A program made the position numbers and the translations under genes. A stretch of 64,000 nucleotides of DNA, taken from JBBSUQ01 sp964389755. GTDB taxonomy: Bacteria; Bacteroidota; Bacteroidia; Flavobacteriales_D; Crocinitomicaceae. The DNA is taken from NCBI GenBank assembly GCA_964389755.1, contig CAYMEW010000008.1, positions 1 to 64,000 on the forward strand, in the 5' to 3' direction. The notes beneath the pieces are model-generated. The model was not told where the DNA came from. It searched no databases and saw nothing but the letters and a program-made list of their open reading frames with translations. Shown in pieces: positions 43,372 to 52,396 of this stretch; within the stretch, counting starts at the first letter, position 1; each line of letters opens with the position of its first letter.

Positions 43372-46300
43372 TTATTCTTCTATGATCTTATTGAGGTCGA
43401 CATCGAAAAATTCTTTATTGAGCGCCTGCCCCATGCGGTAGTTGGTGATGACAATGTTGAGTTGTTTTTCCCGGTACGCGATTTCTTCCTCGAGGTTGGG
43501 CAGGTTCGGGTTGAGGCAGATCTCGCCGAGGAAGCGCGTTTTCGAAAGATCACCTCCCAACCAGCGACCGTCGCGTTTGCCGAGCACATACGTACCGACC
43601 TGGTTCAGGTTTCCGAAAGGATCGTAAAACTTCCACACACCGTCGGGAAGTCCGTTCTTCATCATGCCTTCGCTTTGCAGCACGCCGTTGTCGTAATAGT
43701 TCTTCACCGGACCGTTCATGCGATCCACGGTATCTGCAGGCGACTGGTAAAGGGTATAAAACTGCCTGATCTCGTAATGATCGGTATGGCTGCAATCGTA
43801 TTTCTCAAATTTCTCGATAACGTGACTGCTGCTGAGCAGGTTGCCGGAAGCGTCGTAGCGGTAGCAGATGCCCTTTGAGCGAAAACGGATGGAATCATTC
43901 AGTGCGATTATACTGTCTTTGTAGGCGATCTCGTAGAGAAAATCCCCGTTGTAATCGAAGTATTTCCAGCAGCCGGTTTTGTGCGCATTGGAAATGTAGC
44001 CATCGCGGGCTACCTGCCCGTTGGGATAATATTTCGTGATGTGATAGTCGATGCCCGTTTTGTCGATCAGTCGCGGCCGTCCTGTGTATGGAGTACCGTA
44101 CATTTCGTAATAATCAGCCATTCCGAGTTCAGCCAGCATGCCGTTGAGTGATTCGACACTGGTAATGTCGGAGGGTTCAAAGTAGATTGAGTCGCGCCAG
44201 TCAAATTCGTAGCGTACGCTGAGTTCATTCAGTTCCCAGACCTTTTCTTCGACCGGGAACGTATATTTGAACTTAACATACTGGTATTTAAAGCCCAGGC
44301 TGTCGTAAGCTTCGTAATCGTCGATCGGCCTGCCGCCCAGGAAAAATCCGCGCTTGGCCAGTTTTCCGTTGGTGTGGTAGGAGCGTGATTCTCCCTGCAG
44401 GGCTCCGTTCTGGAAATTCAGGTCATACAGTAGAATCGAGTCTCCTGAAAGCGGGTAGAACCAGGTTTGCACGATGCCGTCCAGTTCCCCGTTCTGAAAG
44501 TGCATGGCGGTACGCGCATATTTGTTCCGTTCGAAAGCATCACCTTCTTCCAGCCCGTTCTTGTAGTGTTTTTCTTTCAGGACCTTGCCATACCAGTTGT
44601 AGGAGCGCGAGGTCCCGTCGAGCATCCCGTTCCGGAACTGATCTTCCTGCTCCAGGAACAACAGGTCCTTTTGAGGCAAACTGTCCGGGATCACCCTCAT
44701 ATCAAAGATATAATCCGTTTCATTGAGTGATTCGTAACCAGGCTGAAGTCGCCAGGTTCTTGTGGTCCCGTTTAGTTCTCCTTTTTCATAGTTTATTTCG
44801 GAAAGCAGTTGGTCGTCGGCATTTCGAATTTGCCAGGTTCCGGTCGGTTTTCCGTCGAGGTATGAGCCGGTGATGAGTTGCGGGTTCATTTTCTCATATC
44901 CGAAAAACGGATCGTCGTAGAAATCACGATCTTCCAATCCAACGGATTCAAGTTCGGGCAAGTTTGAAAATTGGTGAAAGTCCATGAAGAAGAATGAGAC
45001 CGGGCGATTGTGGTAGAAATTGTTCCGGTAAATGTCGAATGAAAGTTCGTTAAGCAGGCTGTTCTCCGGGAGTTTCCCGTTTTTCAGGAAGCGCTTGTAT
45101 TGTTTTTCGAGTTTGACCTGGAAACGACGGTTCACCGGTACCCTGACACTTACAGCATCCGCCCCGGACCGGAATTTGTAACGCGAACCTGTAAAGGAAA
45201 GTTCAAAGCTGCCCGAGAAAGGAATGCCCTCTCTCAACAATTGCACTTCGGAGTTTATGTCATAATCGTCATAAGGTTGGAAGATCCGCGCTTCTGGCTG
45301 ACTTTCATTCATCAAAGAGGGATTCCAGGGGATAAAGATGCGTTCGTTGGCATCATAGGTTGCGGAAAGCGTGTATTTCTGCGAAAACTCACCGAATGTC
45401 GAGTTTCCCGAACCGTTCCAGTATTCGAAATCTTCACCGAAGACGAATTCGGTAGTGTAGAGCGTTTTGCCGGATAAGGTAAATGCGTTGACACGCAGCG
45501 TTTTTTCGGGAGGGAAGTAATACCTTGCAAAGGTCACAGACGAATCTCTGAAATTCAGGTTCATTTCAAGCAGCACGCTGTCGCGAAGCAGTGAATCCTG
45601 CCAGTTTTTGCCGATCTCATACGTAAAGCGGTTCATTTCTTGGTCGTACTCAAACGGATAGCCGTTTATCTGTGTTCCTTCCGGAGCCTCCAGGTCAAGC
45701 GCCGAATATTTATACTGGCCGGTCGAATCAAAATAGAAGCGGTTAACGACCTTCTCATGCATGTCGTAGATCGTCGCTGTCAAATCAGCCGAATCGGCCC
45801 GGTATTGCGTTAACAGGAAGGGTGTTCCGCTTTTGTAATACAGCGTATCGAACGCGCCTTTACATCCATTCTCGAAACGCGTGCGGTACATTGGCGTTCC
45901 GTCGGTATAATAGACCTCGTACGGCCCCTGGAACTTGTAATATACGCCAAAGCTATCGATTGCCGCTTCACGGTTCATGTCATTTGTAAAGTAAGCACCA
46001 TCGAACTGGTGCAATTCTTCGTACGACAGATTTTTTTCTTCCTCCAGGTCAAGGTTATCAGAAGAATCCGGCGGAAAAGCAGGTTCGAAAAGTTGGGAGA
46101 AATTAAACGAAGCGTGATTTTCTCTGTCAAAATAATATTCCTTCGAATCGGACACGTAATAACTCGAAGAAATATTATCGCGCAGGATGACCGGCTCCCG
46201 GCAAACAATGGCAGAATCCGCATAGGTAAAACGTGCTGTGAATTTCGTGGAATCTTCACCCAGCGACTGTGAATAACTACGTTTAGTCCAGGTCCCGGAG

Positions 46301-47130
46301 GGCGCTCCCTGCACAAAGAAACCCGACTCTCGAGGCCACATTCCGTTGTGTTCGTAAACTGAATACGCTCCGTTCTTTACACCGCCTTTGTACTCACAGA
46401 TCACCGAATCCGGGTAGCGGGGAATGATGTAGTTATTCTTCGCAGCGATGCGATATCTCCACTTCGGCAAGCCCATCCAGTTCACGTCGTCGTATTCTAT
46501 AGTTGTAATGCGTCCATCCAAAAAGCCGCCTTTATAACTTGCAATCGCCTGAATTTCCCCAAGCGGGTAATACCAGGTCGCGGGACCTTCCATTTTATTG
46601 TTCCGGAATTCAAAAGAGCAGGCTACCGCGTCGCGCACAATGGTGACGGATCCGTCCGGGAATACTTTCGGAAAGGGTTTGTAATACTGCACGTAGTGTC
46701 CGTCCGGCAGCGAGTCCAGGTAAGGCGTAACCTGCGGCTGTAGCTTTGCATGCAGAAACATATCATAGTTGTTCCGGAAAACCTTTTTGATTTTACGGGT
46801 GCTGACCTGCCGATCTTTAAATAGGTCCATTTGATTTTCATGGTCCCGCATTAGTTCGCAGTTTTTCAGAACGGCGTCTCTGCGTATTCTTCGTTTTTCG
46901 GCCTCATCCGTGATTTCTTCATCCTCGTAGTAGAAATAACGTTCATCCCCCACCATCTGGTGAAAGTAGTAATCGGTAAGCAGCCAGACCACGGAGTCCG
47001 GCAGTTCCTTCATCAGCAAAATGGCATCTTCTCGCAGTGTGATCTCCGCACGATACGGATAAACATAGGTTTCCTGGGCAAAAGTACCCAGTGACAGCGC
47101 GGCAAAAACCGCAATTATCAATTTACTCAT
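43372..47130 (-). CDS. Giant exported MORN/YwqK-repeat protein
   Basis: The 1252-residue protein has a signal peptide (cut near GTFAQ, about residue 19). Along its length it carries at least ten copies of the YwqK/MORN_2 type repeat, of the form Y-x-N/G-G-x-x-x-G-x-x-x-x-Y, for example NGQVARDGYISNAHKTG, YKNGLEEGDAF, YEKGELNGTTRTW and KNGLPDGVWKFY, most dense at residues 140-280 and 780-1240. These beta-hairpin repeats are common in exported Bacteroidota proteins, and in other species some belong to toxin-antitoxin pairs, but here no toxin is seen. No T9SS sorting domain is obvious. Its start overlaps the lipoprotein gene by 4 bp. Confidence 0.82.
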   Translation of the reverse strand: MSKLIIAVFAALSLGTFAQETYVYPYRAEITLREDAILLMKELPDSVVWLLTDYYFHQMVGDERYFYYEDEEITDEAEKRRIRRDAVLKNCELMRDHENQMDLFKDRQVSTRKIKKVFRNNYDMFLHAKLQPQVTPYLDSLPDGHYVQYYKPFPKVFPDGSVTIVRDAVACSFEFRNNKMEGPATWYYPLGEIQAIASYKGGFLDGRITTIEYDDVNWMGLPKWRYRIAAKNNYIIPRYPDSVICEYKGGVKNGAYSVYEHNGMWPRESGFFVQGAPSGTWTKRSYSQSLGEDSTKFTARFTYADSAIVCREPVILRDNISSSYYVSDSKEYYFDRENHASFNFSQLFEPAFPPDSSDNLDLEEEKNLSYEELHQFDGAYFTNDMNREAAIDSFGVYYKFQGPYEVYYTDGTPMYRTRFENGCKGAFDTLYYKSGTPFLLTQYRADSADLTATIYDMHEKVVNRFYFDSTGQYKYSALDLEAPEGTQINGYPFEYDQEMNRFTYEIGKNWQDSLLRDSVLLEMNLNFRDSSVTFARYYFPPEKTLRVNAFTLSGKTLYTTEFVFGEDFEYWNGSGNSTFGEFSQKYTLSATYDANERIFIPWNPSLMNESQPEARIFQPYDDYDINSEVQLLREGIPFSGSFELSFTGSRYKFRSGADAVSVRVPVNRRFQVKLEKQYKRFLKNGKLPENSLLNELSFDIYRNNFYHNRPVSFFFMDFHQFSNLPELESVGLEDRDFYDDPFFGYEKMNPQLITGSYLDGKPTGTWQIRNADDQLLSEINYEKGELNGTTRTWRLQPGYESLNETDYIFDMRVIPDSLPQKDLLFLEQEDQFRNGMLDGTSRSYNWYGKVLKEKHYKNGLEEGDAFERNKYARTAMHFQNGELDGIVQTWFYPLSGDSILLYDLNFQNGALQGESRSYHTNGKLAKRGFFLGGRPIDDYEAYDSLGFKYQYVKFKYTFPVEEKVWELNELSVRYEFDWRDSIYFEPSDITSVESLNGMLAELGMADYYEMYGTPYTGRPRLIDKTGIDYHITKYYPNGQVARDGYISNAHKTGCWKYFDYNGDFLYEIAYKDSIIALNDSIRFRSKGICYRYDASGNLLSSSHVIEKFEKYDCSHTDHYEIRQFYTLYQSPADTVDRMNGPVKNYYDNGVLQSEGMMKNGLPDGVWKFYDPFGNLNQVGTYVLGKRDGRWLGGDLSKTRFLGEICLNPNLPNLEEEIAYREKQLNIVITNYRMGQALNKEFFDVDLNKIIEE

Positions 47131-48167
47131 TCGAAATAGCTATACGTAAATGTTTCATAATAACTGTTTCCCGAGTCAGAATCCGGATTTTCTTTCCGGT
47201 GAACGATCCGGTCGGGGTAGGCTGAATCTTCGGGATAAAAACGGGTTTCTACCCGTGTAAGGTATTTTTTCCCGGAGAACGTGGAATCGACATAACCGTT
47301 ACAAAAACCGTATTTCGAATAATTGAAACTTCGTTTTTGTGTGAAAGGAGTTTGGCGACGTTCAATGCGTAGCGGGAATGTGGAAAGTTCGAAATAGGTA
47401 AAGTCAGTGACTGCCGATTCACGCACGAGGTTAGCAAGGTGGTATTTGCGAACCGGGCGTCCGGGCTTTCCCCATACGATCCAGTCCTGCGGATTGGGTT
47501 TCACCAGTTTTGAAACATGCGTATTGCGCCAGTCTCCGGGTTCTTCCAGGAAATACATAAAGTCACCGCTCACCTCATCTTCGTAGGTAAGCACGCCTGC
47601 ACTGTTACGCCCCAGTGCGCGGTGTACCCTGATGCGCGCCGGTAGTTCGGATTCGCGAAAATTGTTCAGCCCTTCGCGGTAATTATCTGTCAGGTCGAAG
47701 GTTTTGCGTTCTTCCGGGTGTGCGAACCCGTTTTCAGAGAGTTTTTGCGGGTATTCGAAATAATATTCGCTCACTTTTCGATCATCGAGGTAAGTCGTGA
47801 TGTTTACCGAACTCACTGCTCCCTGCGCATCGAAGGTATATTTCCGGATTTCCCGCGGAACGGGTATCACTTCCTCCGACCCTTCGGCTTCGCTCGCGTT
47901 CTTCCGCGGATAAATGCGCCTTTCGATCGAAGCGATCTTTTTAGCACGGATCAGGGAATCGTTGAACCACAGCGGGAATGAAAGAAAAATGTCGTCGTCC
48001 GGGGCAAAGAACGCGAGGTTCAGCAGGTGGGCATTTAATTTATCGTGATGAATGCGCGGTCCGTTGTTTCGTTGTCCGCCACAGGCAAACAGGAGTAAGG
48101 CGGGTATCAGAACTCCTGCCCCGACCTTCAGCCACTTTTCGTACCTTGATTTCACCGTTCTTTGCAA
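47127..48167 (-). CDS. Unknown lipoprotein coupled to the MORN protein
   Basis: The 346-residue protein has an N-terminal hydrophobic segment with the lipobox LLFAC (Cys about residue 29) followed by GG, so it is likely lipid-anchored. The rest is soluble and beta-rich, with repeated Tyr/Phe strands near 230-330 (for example YFELSTFPLRIE). I do not recognise the family. Its stop overlaps the start of the giant MORN-repeat gene by 4 bp (47127-47130), so both are made together. Only TTG (48167) or GTG (48155) starts are available before the signal peptide. Confidence 0.7.
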   Translation of the reverse strand: MQRTVKSRYEKWLKVGAGVLIPALLLFACGGQRNNGPRIHHDKLNAHLLNLAFFAPDDDIFLSFPLWFNDSLIRAKKIASIERRIYPRKNASEAEGSEEVIPVPREIRKYTFDAQGAVSSVNITTYLDDRKVSEYYFEYPQKLSENGFAHPEERKTFDLTDNYREGLNNFRESELPARIRVHRALGRNSAGVLTYEDEVSGDFMYFLEEPGDWRNTHVSKLVKPNPQDWIVWGKPGRPVRKYHLANLVRESAVTDFTYFELSTFPLRIERRQTPFTQKRSFNYSKYGFCNGYVDSTFSGKKYLTRVETRFYPEDSAYPDRIVHRKENPDSDSGNSYYETFTYSYFE

Positions 48168-48272
48168 AATATCAGGAAAAATAACCGTTAATTTCCATAT
48201 CTGAAAGAAAATGCAGCTTAAATTCCGGGGAACCCGATTACAGCGCTTTTTTTTATTCGTTCAATTTTACCG

Positions 48273-48280
48273 TAACTTTG
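48273..48280 (+). promoter_or_regulatory. -7 box directly before the YgiQ gene
   Basis: TAACTTTG is followed by four bases (CACA) and the ATG at 48285. The same spacing occurs at hemJ. The -33 region is a run of eight T, a reasonable partial match. The transcript would be leaderless or nearly so. Confidence 0.6.
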
Positions 48281-48284
48281 CACA

Positions 48285-50189
48285 ATGATTGAAAACAGAC
48301 CGATAACGGACTGGCTCCCACTAACCCGCAAGGAAGTGGAAAAACGCGGGTGGGAAGAACTCGATGTAGTGCTCATTTCCGGTGACGCATACGTGGATCA
48401 TCCGGCCTTCGGGACCGCGGTGATCGGGCGCATCATCGAAGATGAAGGTTTTCGCGTCGGCATTGTTGCCCAGCCCAACTGGCAGGACGACCTCCGCGAC
48501 TTTAAAAAATTCGGAAAGCCGAAGTACTTTTTCGGCGTTACGGCCGGCTGCATGGATTCGATGGTGAATCACTACACGGCCAATAAACGCCTGCGCTCGA
48601 CCGACGCATACACTCCCGGCGGACAGGCCGGCTTCCGTCCGGATTACGCAACCACGGTTTATTCGCGCATTCTGAAAGAACTTTACCCCGATGTACCGGT
48701 GCTCATCGGCGGGATCGAAGCTTCACTGCGACGCGTGACCCATTACGATTACTGGCAGGACAAACTCATGCCTTCCATCCTCGAGGATTCGGGCGCCGAC
48801 CTGCTCGTGTACGGCATGGGTGATCAACCGCTTCGCGAACTTTTAAGACTGCTCAAACGCGGTGTTCCTTTCTCCAACCTGCATACGATCAAACAGGTCG
48901 CTTTTATGCAGGATTCGGACATTGAACTTCCCAAAAACAAACACTGGGAAACGGTGGAGCTGGCCAGTCATGAGACCTGCCTGGAAGACAAGATCAAATA
49001 TGCCGCCAACTTCAAGATCGTTGAGGTTGAAAGTAACAAATGGCAAGCCAACAGGATTATCCAAAAGACGGGAGAACGAACACTGGTTATCAATCCGCCC
49101 TACAAAACCATGGACGAAAAAGAGATCGACCAGAGTTTCGACCTTCCCTATACGCGGCTTCCGCATCCAAAGTACAAAAATCGCGGCGCTATCCCGGCAT
49201 ACGACATGATCAAGTTTTCGATCAATATGCACCGGGGTTGTTTCGGTGGCTGCAGTTTCTGTACGATCTCGGCGCACCAGGGAAAATTCATTGCATCACG
49301 CAGTGAACAATCGATCCTTAACGAACTCGAGGAGGTTACCGCCCACCCGGACTTTCGCGGTTATATTTCCGATTTGGGAGGTCCTTCGGCCAACATGTAC
49401 AAGATGAAGGGCAAGGACGAGGCGATCTGTGCCCGTTGCAGCAGCCCGAGTTGTATTCATCCGGTGATTTGCAGTAACCTCGATACTTCCCACAAACCGA
49501 TGACGGAACTTTACAGGAAGGTTGATGAACACCCGAAAGTAAAAAAAGCATTTATCGGTTCGGGAATCCGTTACGACCTGCTGGTTGACGATTTCAATAA
49601 GAACAACGAGGACGGCAACCACGACGAATACATCGAACAGGTCATCACGCGCCATGTCAGCGGCCGTCTGAAAGTAGCACCCGAGCACACCTCCGATGCC
49701 ACGCTGCGCGTGATGCGAAAACCGTCTTTCCGTTATTTTCACAAGTTCAAGGAAAAATACGACCGTATTTCGGCCAAACATAACCTGAAACAGCAACTTA
49801 TTCCGTATTTTATCTCTTCACATCCCGGATGCGAGGAAGAAGACATGGCCAACCTGGCAGCGGAAACGCGTGATATGGGCTTCCAACTCGAGCAGGTACA
49901 GGATTTCACTCCTACCCCGATGACGGTAGCCGAAGTGATCTATTACTCGGGCGTGCATCCGTACACGCTCAAACCTGTGAATACGGTTAAGACGAAGGCC
50001 GAAAAACAAAATCAGAACCGGTACTTTTTCTGGTACAAACCGGAAAATAAGCAATGGATCCGCAAACGACTGAATAAGTTTAACCGTCCCGAACTGGCCG
50101 ACAAACTGCTCGGCCCGGAGAAAGCGGGAGGCGATAAAGCTGAAAAAGTGCCTCGCTGGCTGGCAGAACGTCGCAAAAAAGGACGCTAA
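48285..50189 (+). CDS. YgiQ-family radical SAM protein
   Basis: The 634-residue protein has the radical SAM cluster motif CxxxCxxC at Cys319, Cys323 and Cys326 (RGCFGGCSFC), after an N-terminal cobalamin-binding-like region (about 25-180, with IGGIEASLRR and YGMGDQPLRELL). The C-terminal part has EHTSDATLRVMRKP and the UPF0313 tail. The reaction is unknown. It is often annotated as a YgiQ family protein and found as a single conserved gene. The start ATG at 48285 immediately follows a -7 box. Confidence 0.93.
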   Translation: MIENRPITDWLPLTRKEVEKRGWEELDVVLISGDAYVDHPAFGTAVIGRIIEDEGFRVGIVAQPNWQDDLRDFKKFGKPKYFFGVTAGCMDSMVNHYTANKRLRSTDAYTPGGQAGFRPDYATTVYSRILKELYPDVPVLIGGIEASLRRVTHYDYWQDKLMPSILEDSGADLLVYGMGDQPLRELLRLLKRGVPFSNLHTIKQVAFMQDSDIELPKNKHWETVELASHETCLEDKIKYAANFKIVEVESNKWQANRIIQKTGERTLVINPPYKTMDEKEIDQSFDLPYTRLPHPKYKNRGAIPAYDMIKFSINMHRGCFGGCSFCTISAHQGKFIASRSEQSILNELEEVTAHPDFRGYISDLGGPSANMYKMKGKDEAICARCSSPSCIHPVICSNLDTSHKPMTELYRKVDEHPKVKKAFIGSGIRYDLLVDDFNKNNEDGNHDEYIEQVITRHVSGRLKVAPEHTSDATLRVMRKPSFRYFHKFKEKYDRISAKHNLKQQLIPYFISSHPGCEEEDMANLAAETRDMGFQLEQVQDFTPTPMTVAEVIYYSGVHPYTLKPVNTVKTKAEKQNQNRYFFWYKPENKQWIRKRLNKFNRPELADKLLGPEKAGGDKAEKVPRWLAERRKKGR

Positions 50190-50256
50190 AAAAGCCTAAA
50201 AGTAGCAGGTGTCCGGACCGTTTCGGCGCAAGTTCTTTATTTTGTAAGAAAAAGTC

Positions 50257-52371
50257 ATGCGTTTTCTCTACCTGCTCCTGTTAATCATTTTGTCACATTC
50301 GGCCTCGGCCGGCGGTCCGTTGGTGCTTATCCCGAAAAGCAATCAGCAACCGGGCATCGCCCTGTACACGCCGTCACAGCGCGATTCGGTACCGCAGCAT
50401 ACGAAATTCGAGATCGGGCTTGCCCTCCCGGACAATTTACAACGCGAGATCCAGAATTTCCTGGTCAACAGCAACGGCGGTTTAAACCCGTACGATCCCG
50501 AAGCGATCAGTATCGAAGTACTTTTCCGTTCGGCAGGCGGACGCTATAAAACACGGTACGGTTTCTATTATCAGCCTTTTCGCATGGAACAAAACGGAGA
50601 CTTCTGGATGCCGGACAGCACTTCCTACCCGTGGCGCGTGCGCTTTGCTCCGGACCAAACCGGCGACTGGGCAGCGGATATTCGCGTACTTCGAAACGGA
50701 CTCCCGCTCTACGCGCAACAAACCATTTATTTTCGCTGTGTAGCCGGAACGCACAAAGGAAGGCTCCAAAACCCGCGCGTCTACGATCGTCCGAATCGCA
50801 TTCTCGCTTTTCCGGACGGTTCTCCCTTTACGATCATCGGGGACAATATCAGCAGTGGCGGCTTCGTCACCTACAAACCTTCCCAGCAACAACATCAACT
50901 CAACGGCGTCAAAGAACTTAAAAGATCCGGTGGCACCTTTACGCGCTTTGAACTTCCTGCGCAGGCCGGTCTCCCCGACTGGCCCGTATACGATAATTAC
51001 ACCGGTAAACTGGACGAAATGTACGGTTTTGACGAGATCGTGGAATATTGTACGCAAGAGGAGATCTACTTTACGGTTTTCAGGCATCACGTGGAACTTT
51101 TTGAAGATCCGGATCACATCGGGGAAGCATCCTGGGAAGGGGTCAGCTGGTTCGAAAACCCTTACCGGAAAGCCTTTGGTATGGAGCGCCAGATCGCCTA
51201 TTTTACAGACACAAATGCCCTTGTCTGGCAGAAGAACTGCCTGCGCTACATGGACGCCCGCTGGGGCTACAGTCCTAAATTCGCATTTTTCGGTTTTTCA
51301 GAGATCAACAACTGGTATCGAACGATGCAGCGGCAGGAAGGTTTTAGTGAGAACCAGGCCCTCGATACGATGTATGCCTGGTACAGCCGGCTTCAAGACT
51401 ATATGAAGGACGAACTTCACGTCGGGTTCATGGCGACGAATTCATATGCGAGCCTTCCGCAGGCAGAACTAAACGGAGCCGATCGTTTCCTGGCGGCATC
51501 CGACCTGATCTCCATTCACGTTTACGAGGAGACCAAAAGTGTAAACGCGATCAAACGCTACAATGCCGTCAACCTGCTTTTTGAACAATATCAACGCCCC
51601 GTGCTGCTCGAAGAGGCCGGTATCAACGGTGATCACCTGAAGATCTATTGTTGTACGGGCATCGATTTTCACAATGAGATCTGGTCCTCGACACTCTCCG
51701 GAAGCGCCGGTACCGCGCTGGACTGGTGGTGGAATCGTGGTGTTCATGATTTCGGATACATTCGCGACCTGCAAAGTGTCCGGAACTTTACGGAGCGCTT
51801 CGACCTGCATAACGCTCATTTTACGCCACAACGCTGGATTGACCGCTCCCGGAACCCGATCGACCTGCTTGCCGGAAGAGACCTGCTCTACCGGGCAGCA
51901 ATTGAGAATTTCGCCCTGCAAAACGATTCCGGGACACTCATACTCGGCTGGGTACACAATGCAGCCTATTACTGGCGAAATCTCGAAACACAGTGTATGC
52001 AATCCCTGTTGGACAGCAGTACGCTGAGCACAGCCTGTATGGTTGAGCAGAACTACGACCTTAACCGGGAACAAAACAAATCTTTCCAGGGAGCGCGGTA
52101 TACGGACGCTTATTCGGACACACAACAAAACATCGACCTGCCGAAATCAAACGGGACTACTTTTGAGATCAGTAATGTTCAGCGACGTGTAGATGGTCGC
52201 AAATGCCGCTACCGAATTACCTTTTATCACGTTCAGAACGGCGAATTCAGGGAAGCACCCGAAGAGACGCAGGTTCTGGAAGCCAATTTCTTCGGAAAGC
52301 TAAAGCCCCGGTTACCCACACTGGATGCGAACGACCCGGATTATGCGTATGTAATCGAACGGATTGAATGA
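50257..52371 (+). CDS. DUF5060/GH-A-like exported glycosidase
   Basis: The 704-residue protein has a signal peptide (cut after SASAG, about residue 19), an N-terminal DUF5060-type beta-sandwich (about 45-165, with GFYYQPF and VRFAPDQTGDW), and a TIM-barrel region (about 190-530). Two glutamates stand where clan GH-A uses its acid/base and nucleophile: FGFSEINNW (Glu about 349) and VLLEEAGI (Glu about 452). It should cut a beta-glycosidic bond, but the substrate is unknown. No T9SS sorting domain is visible at the C-terminus, so it may stay in the periplasm. An LpxR-like gene starts just after it. Confidence 0.75.
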   Translation: MRFLYLLLLIILSHSASAGGPLVLIPKSNQQPGIALYTPSQRDSVPQHTKFEIGLALPDNLQREIQNFLVNSNGGLNPYDPEAISIEVLFRSAGGRYKTRYGFYYQPFRMEQNGDFWMPDSTSYPWRVRFAPDQTGDWAADIRVLRNGLPLYAQQTIYFRCVAGTHKGRLQNPRVYDRPNRILAFPDGSPFTIIGDNISSGGFVTYKPSQQQHQLNGVKELKRSGGTFTRFELPAQAGLPDWPVYDNYTGKLDEMYGFDEIVEYCTQEEIYFTVFRHHVELFEDPDHIGEASWEGVSWFENPYRKAFGMERQIAYFTDTNALVWQKNCLRYMDARWGYSPKFAFFGFSEINNWYRTMQRQEGFSENQALDTMYAWYSRLQDYMKDELHVGFMATNSYASLPQAELNGADRFLAASDLISIHVYEETKSVNAIKRYNAVNLLFEQYQRPVLLEEAGINGDHLKIYCCTGIDFHNEIWSSTLSGSAGTALDWWWNRGVHDFGYIRDLQSVRNFTERFDLHNAHFTPQRWIDRSRNPIDLLAGRDLLYRAAIENFALQNDSGTLILGWVHNAAYYWRNLETQCMQSLLDSSTLSTACMVEQNYDLNREQNKSFQGARYTDAYSDTQQNIDLPKSNGTTFEISNVQRRVDGRKCRYRITFYHVQNGEFREAPEETQVLEANFFGKLKPRLPTLDANDPDYAYVIERIE

Positions 52372-52396
52372 ACACCAGAGGCCCATGCTTGTTTGT

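Noticed and set aside
43372..47130. Reading the YwqK-repeat protein as a toxin-antitoxin antitoxin
   Set aside because: No toxin gene is adjacent, the protein is very large and exported, and the repeats alone do not show such a role.
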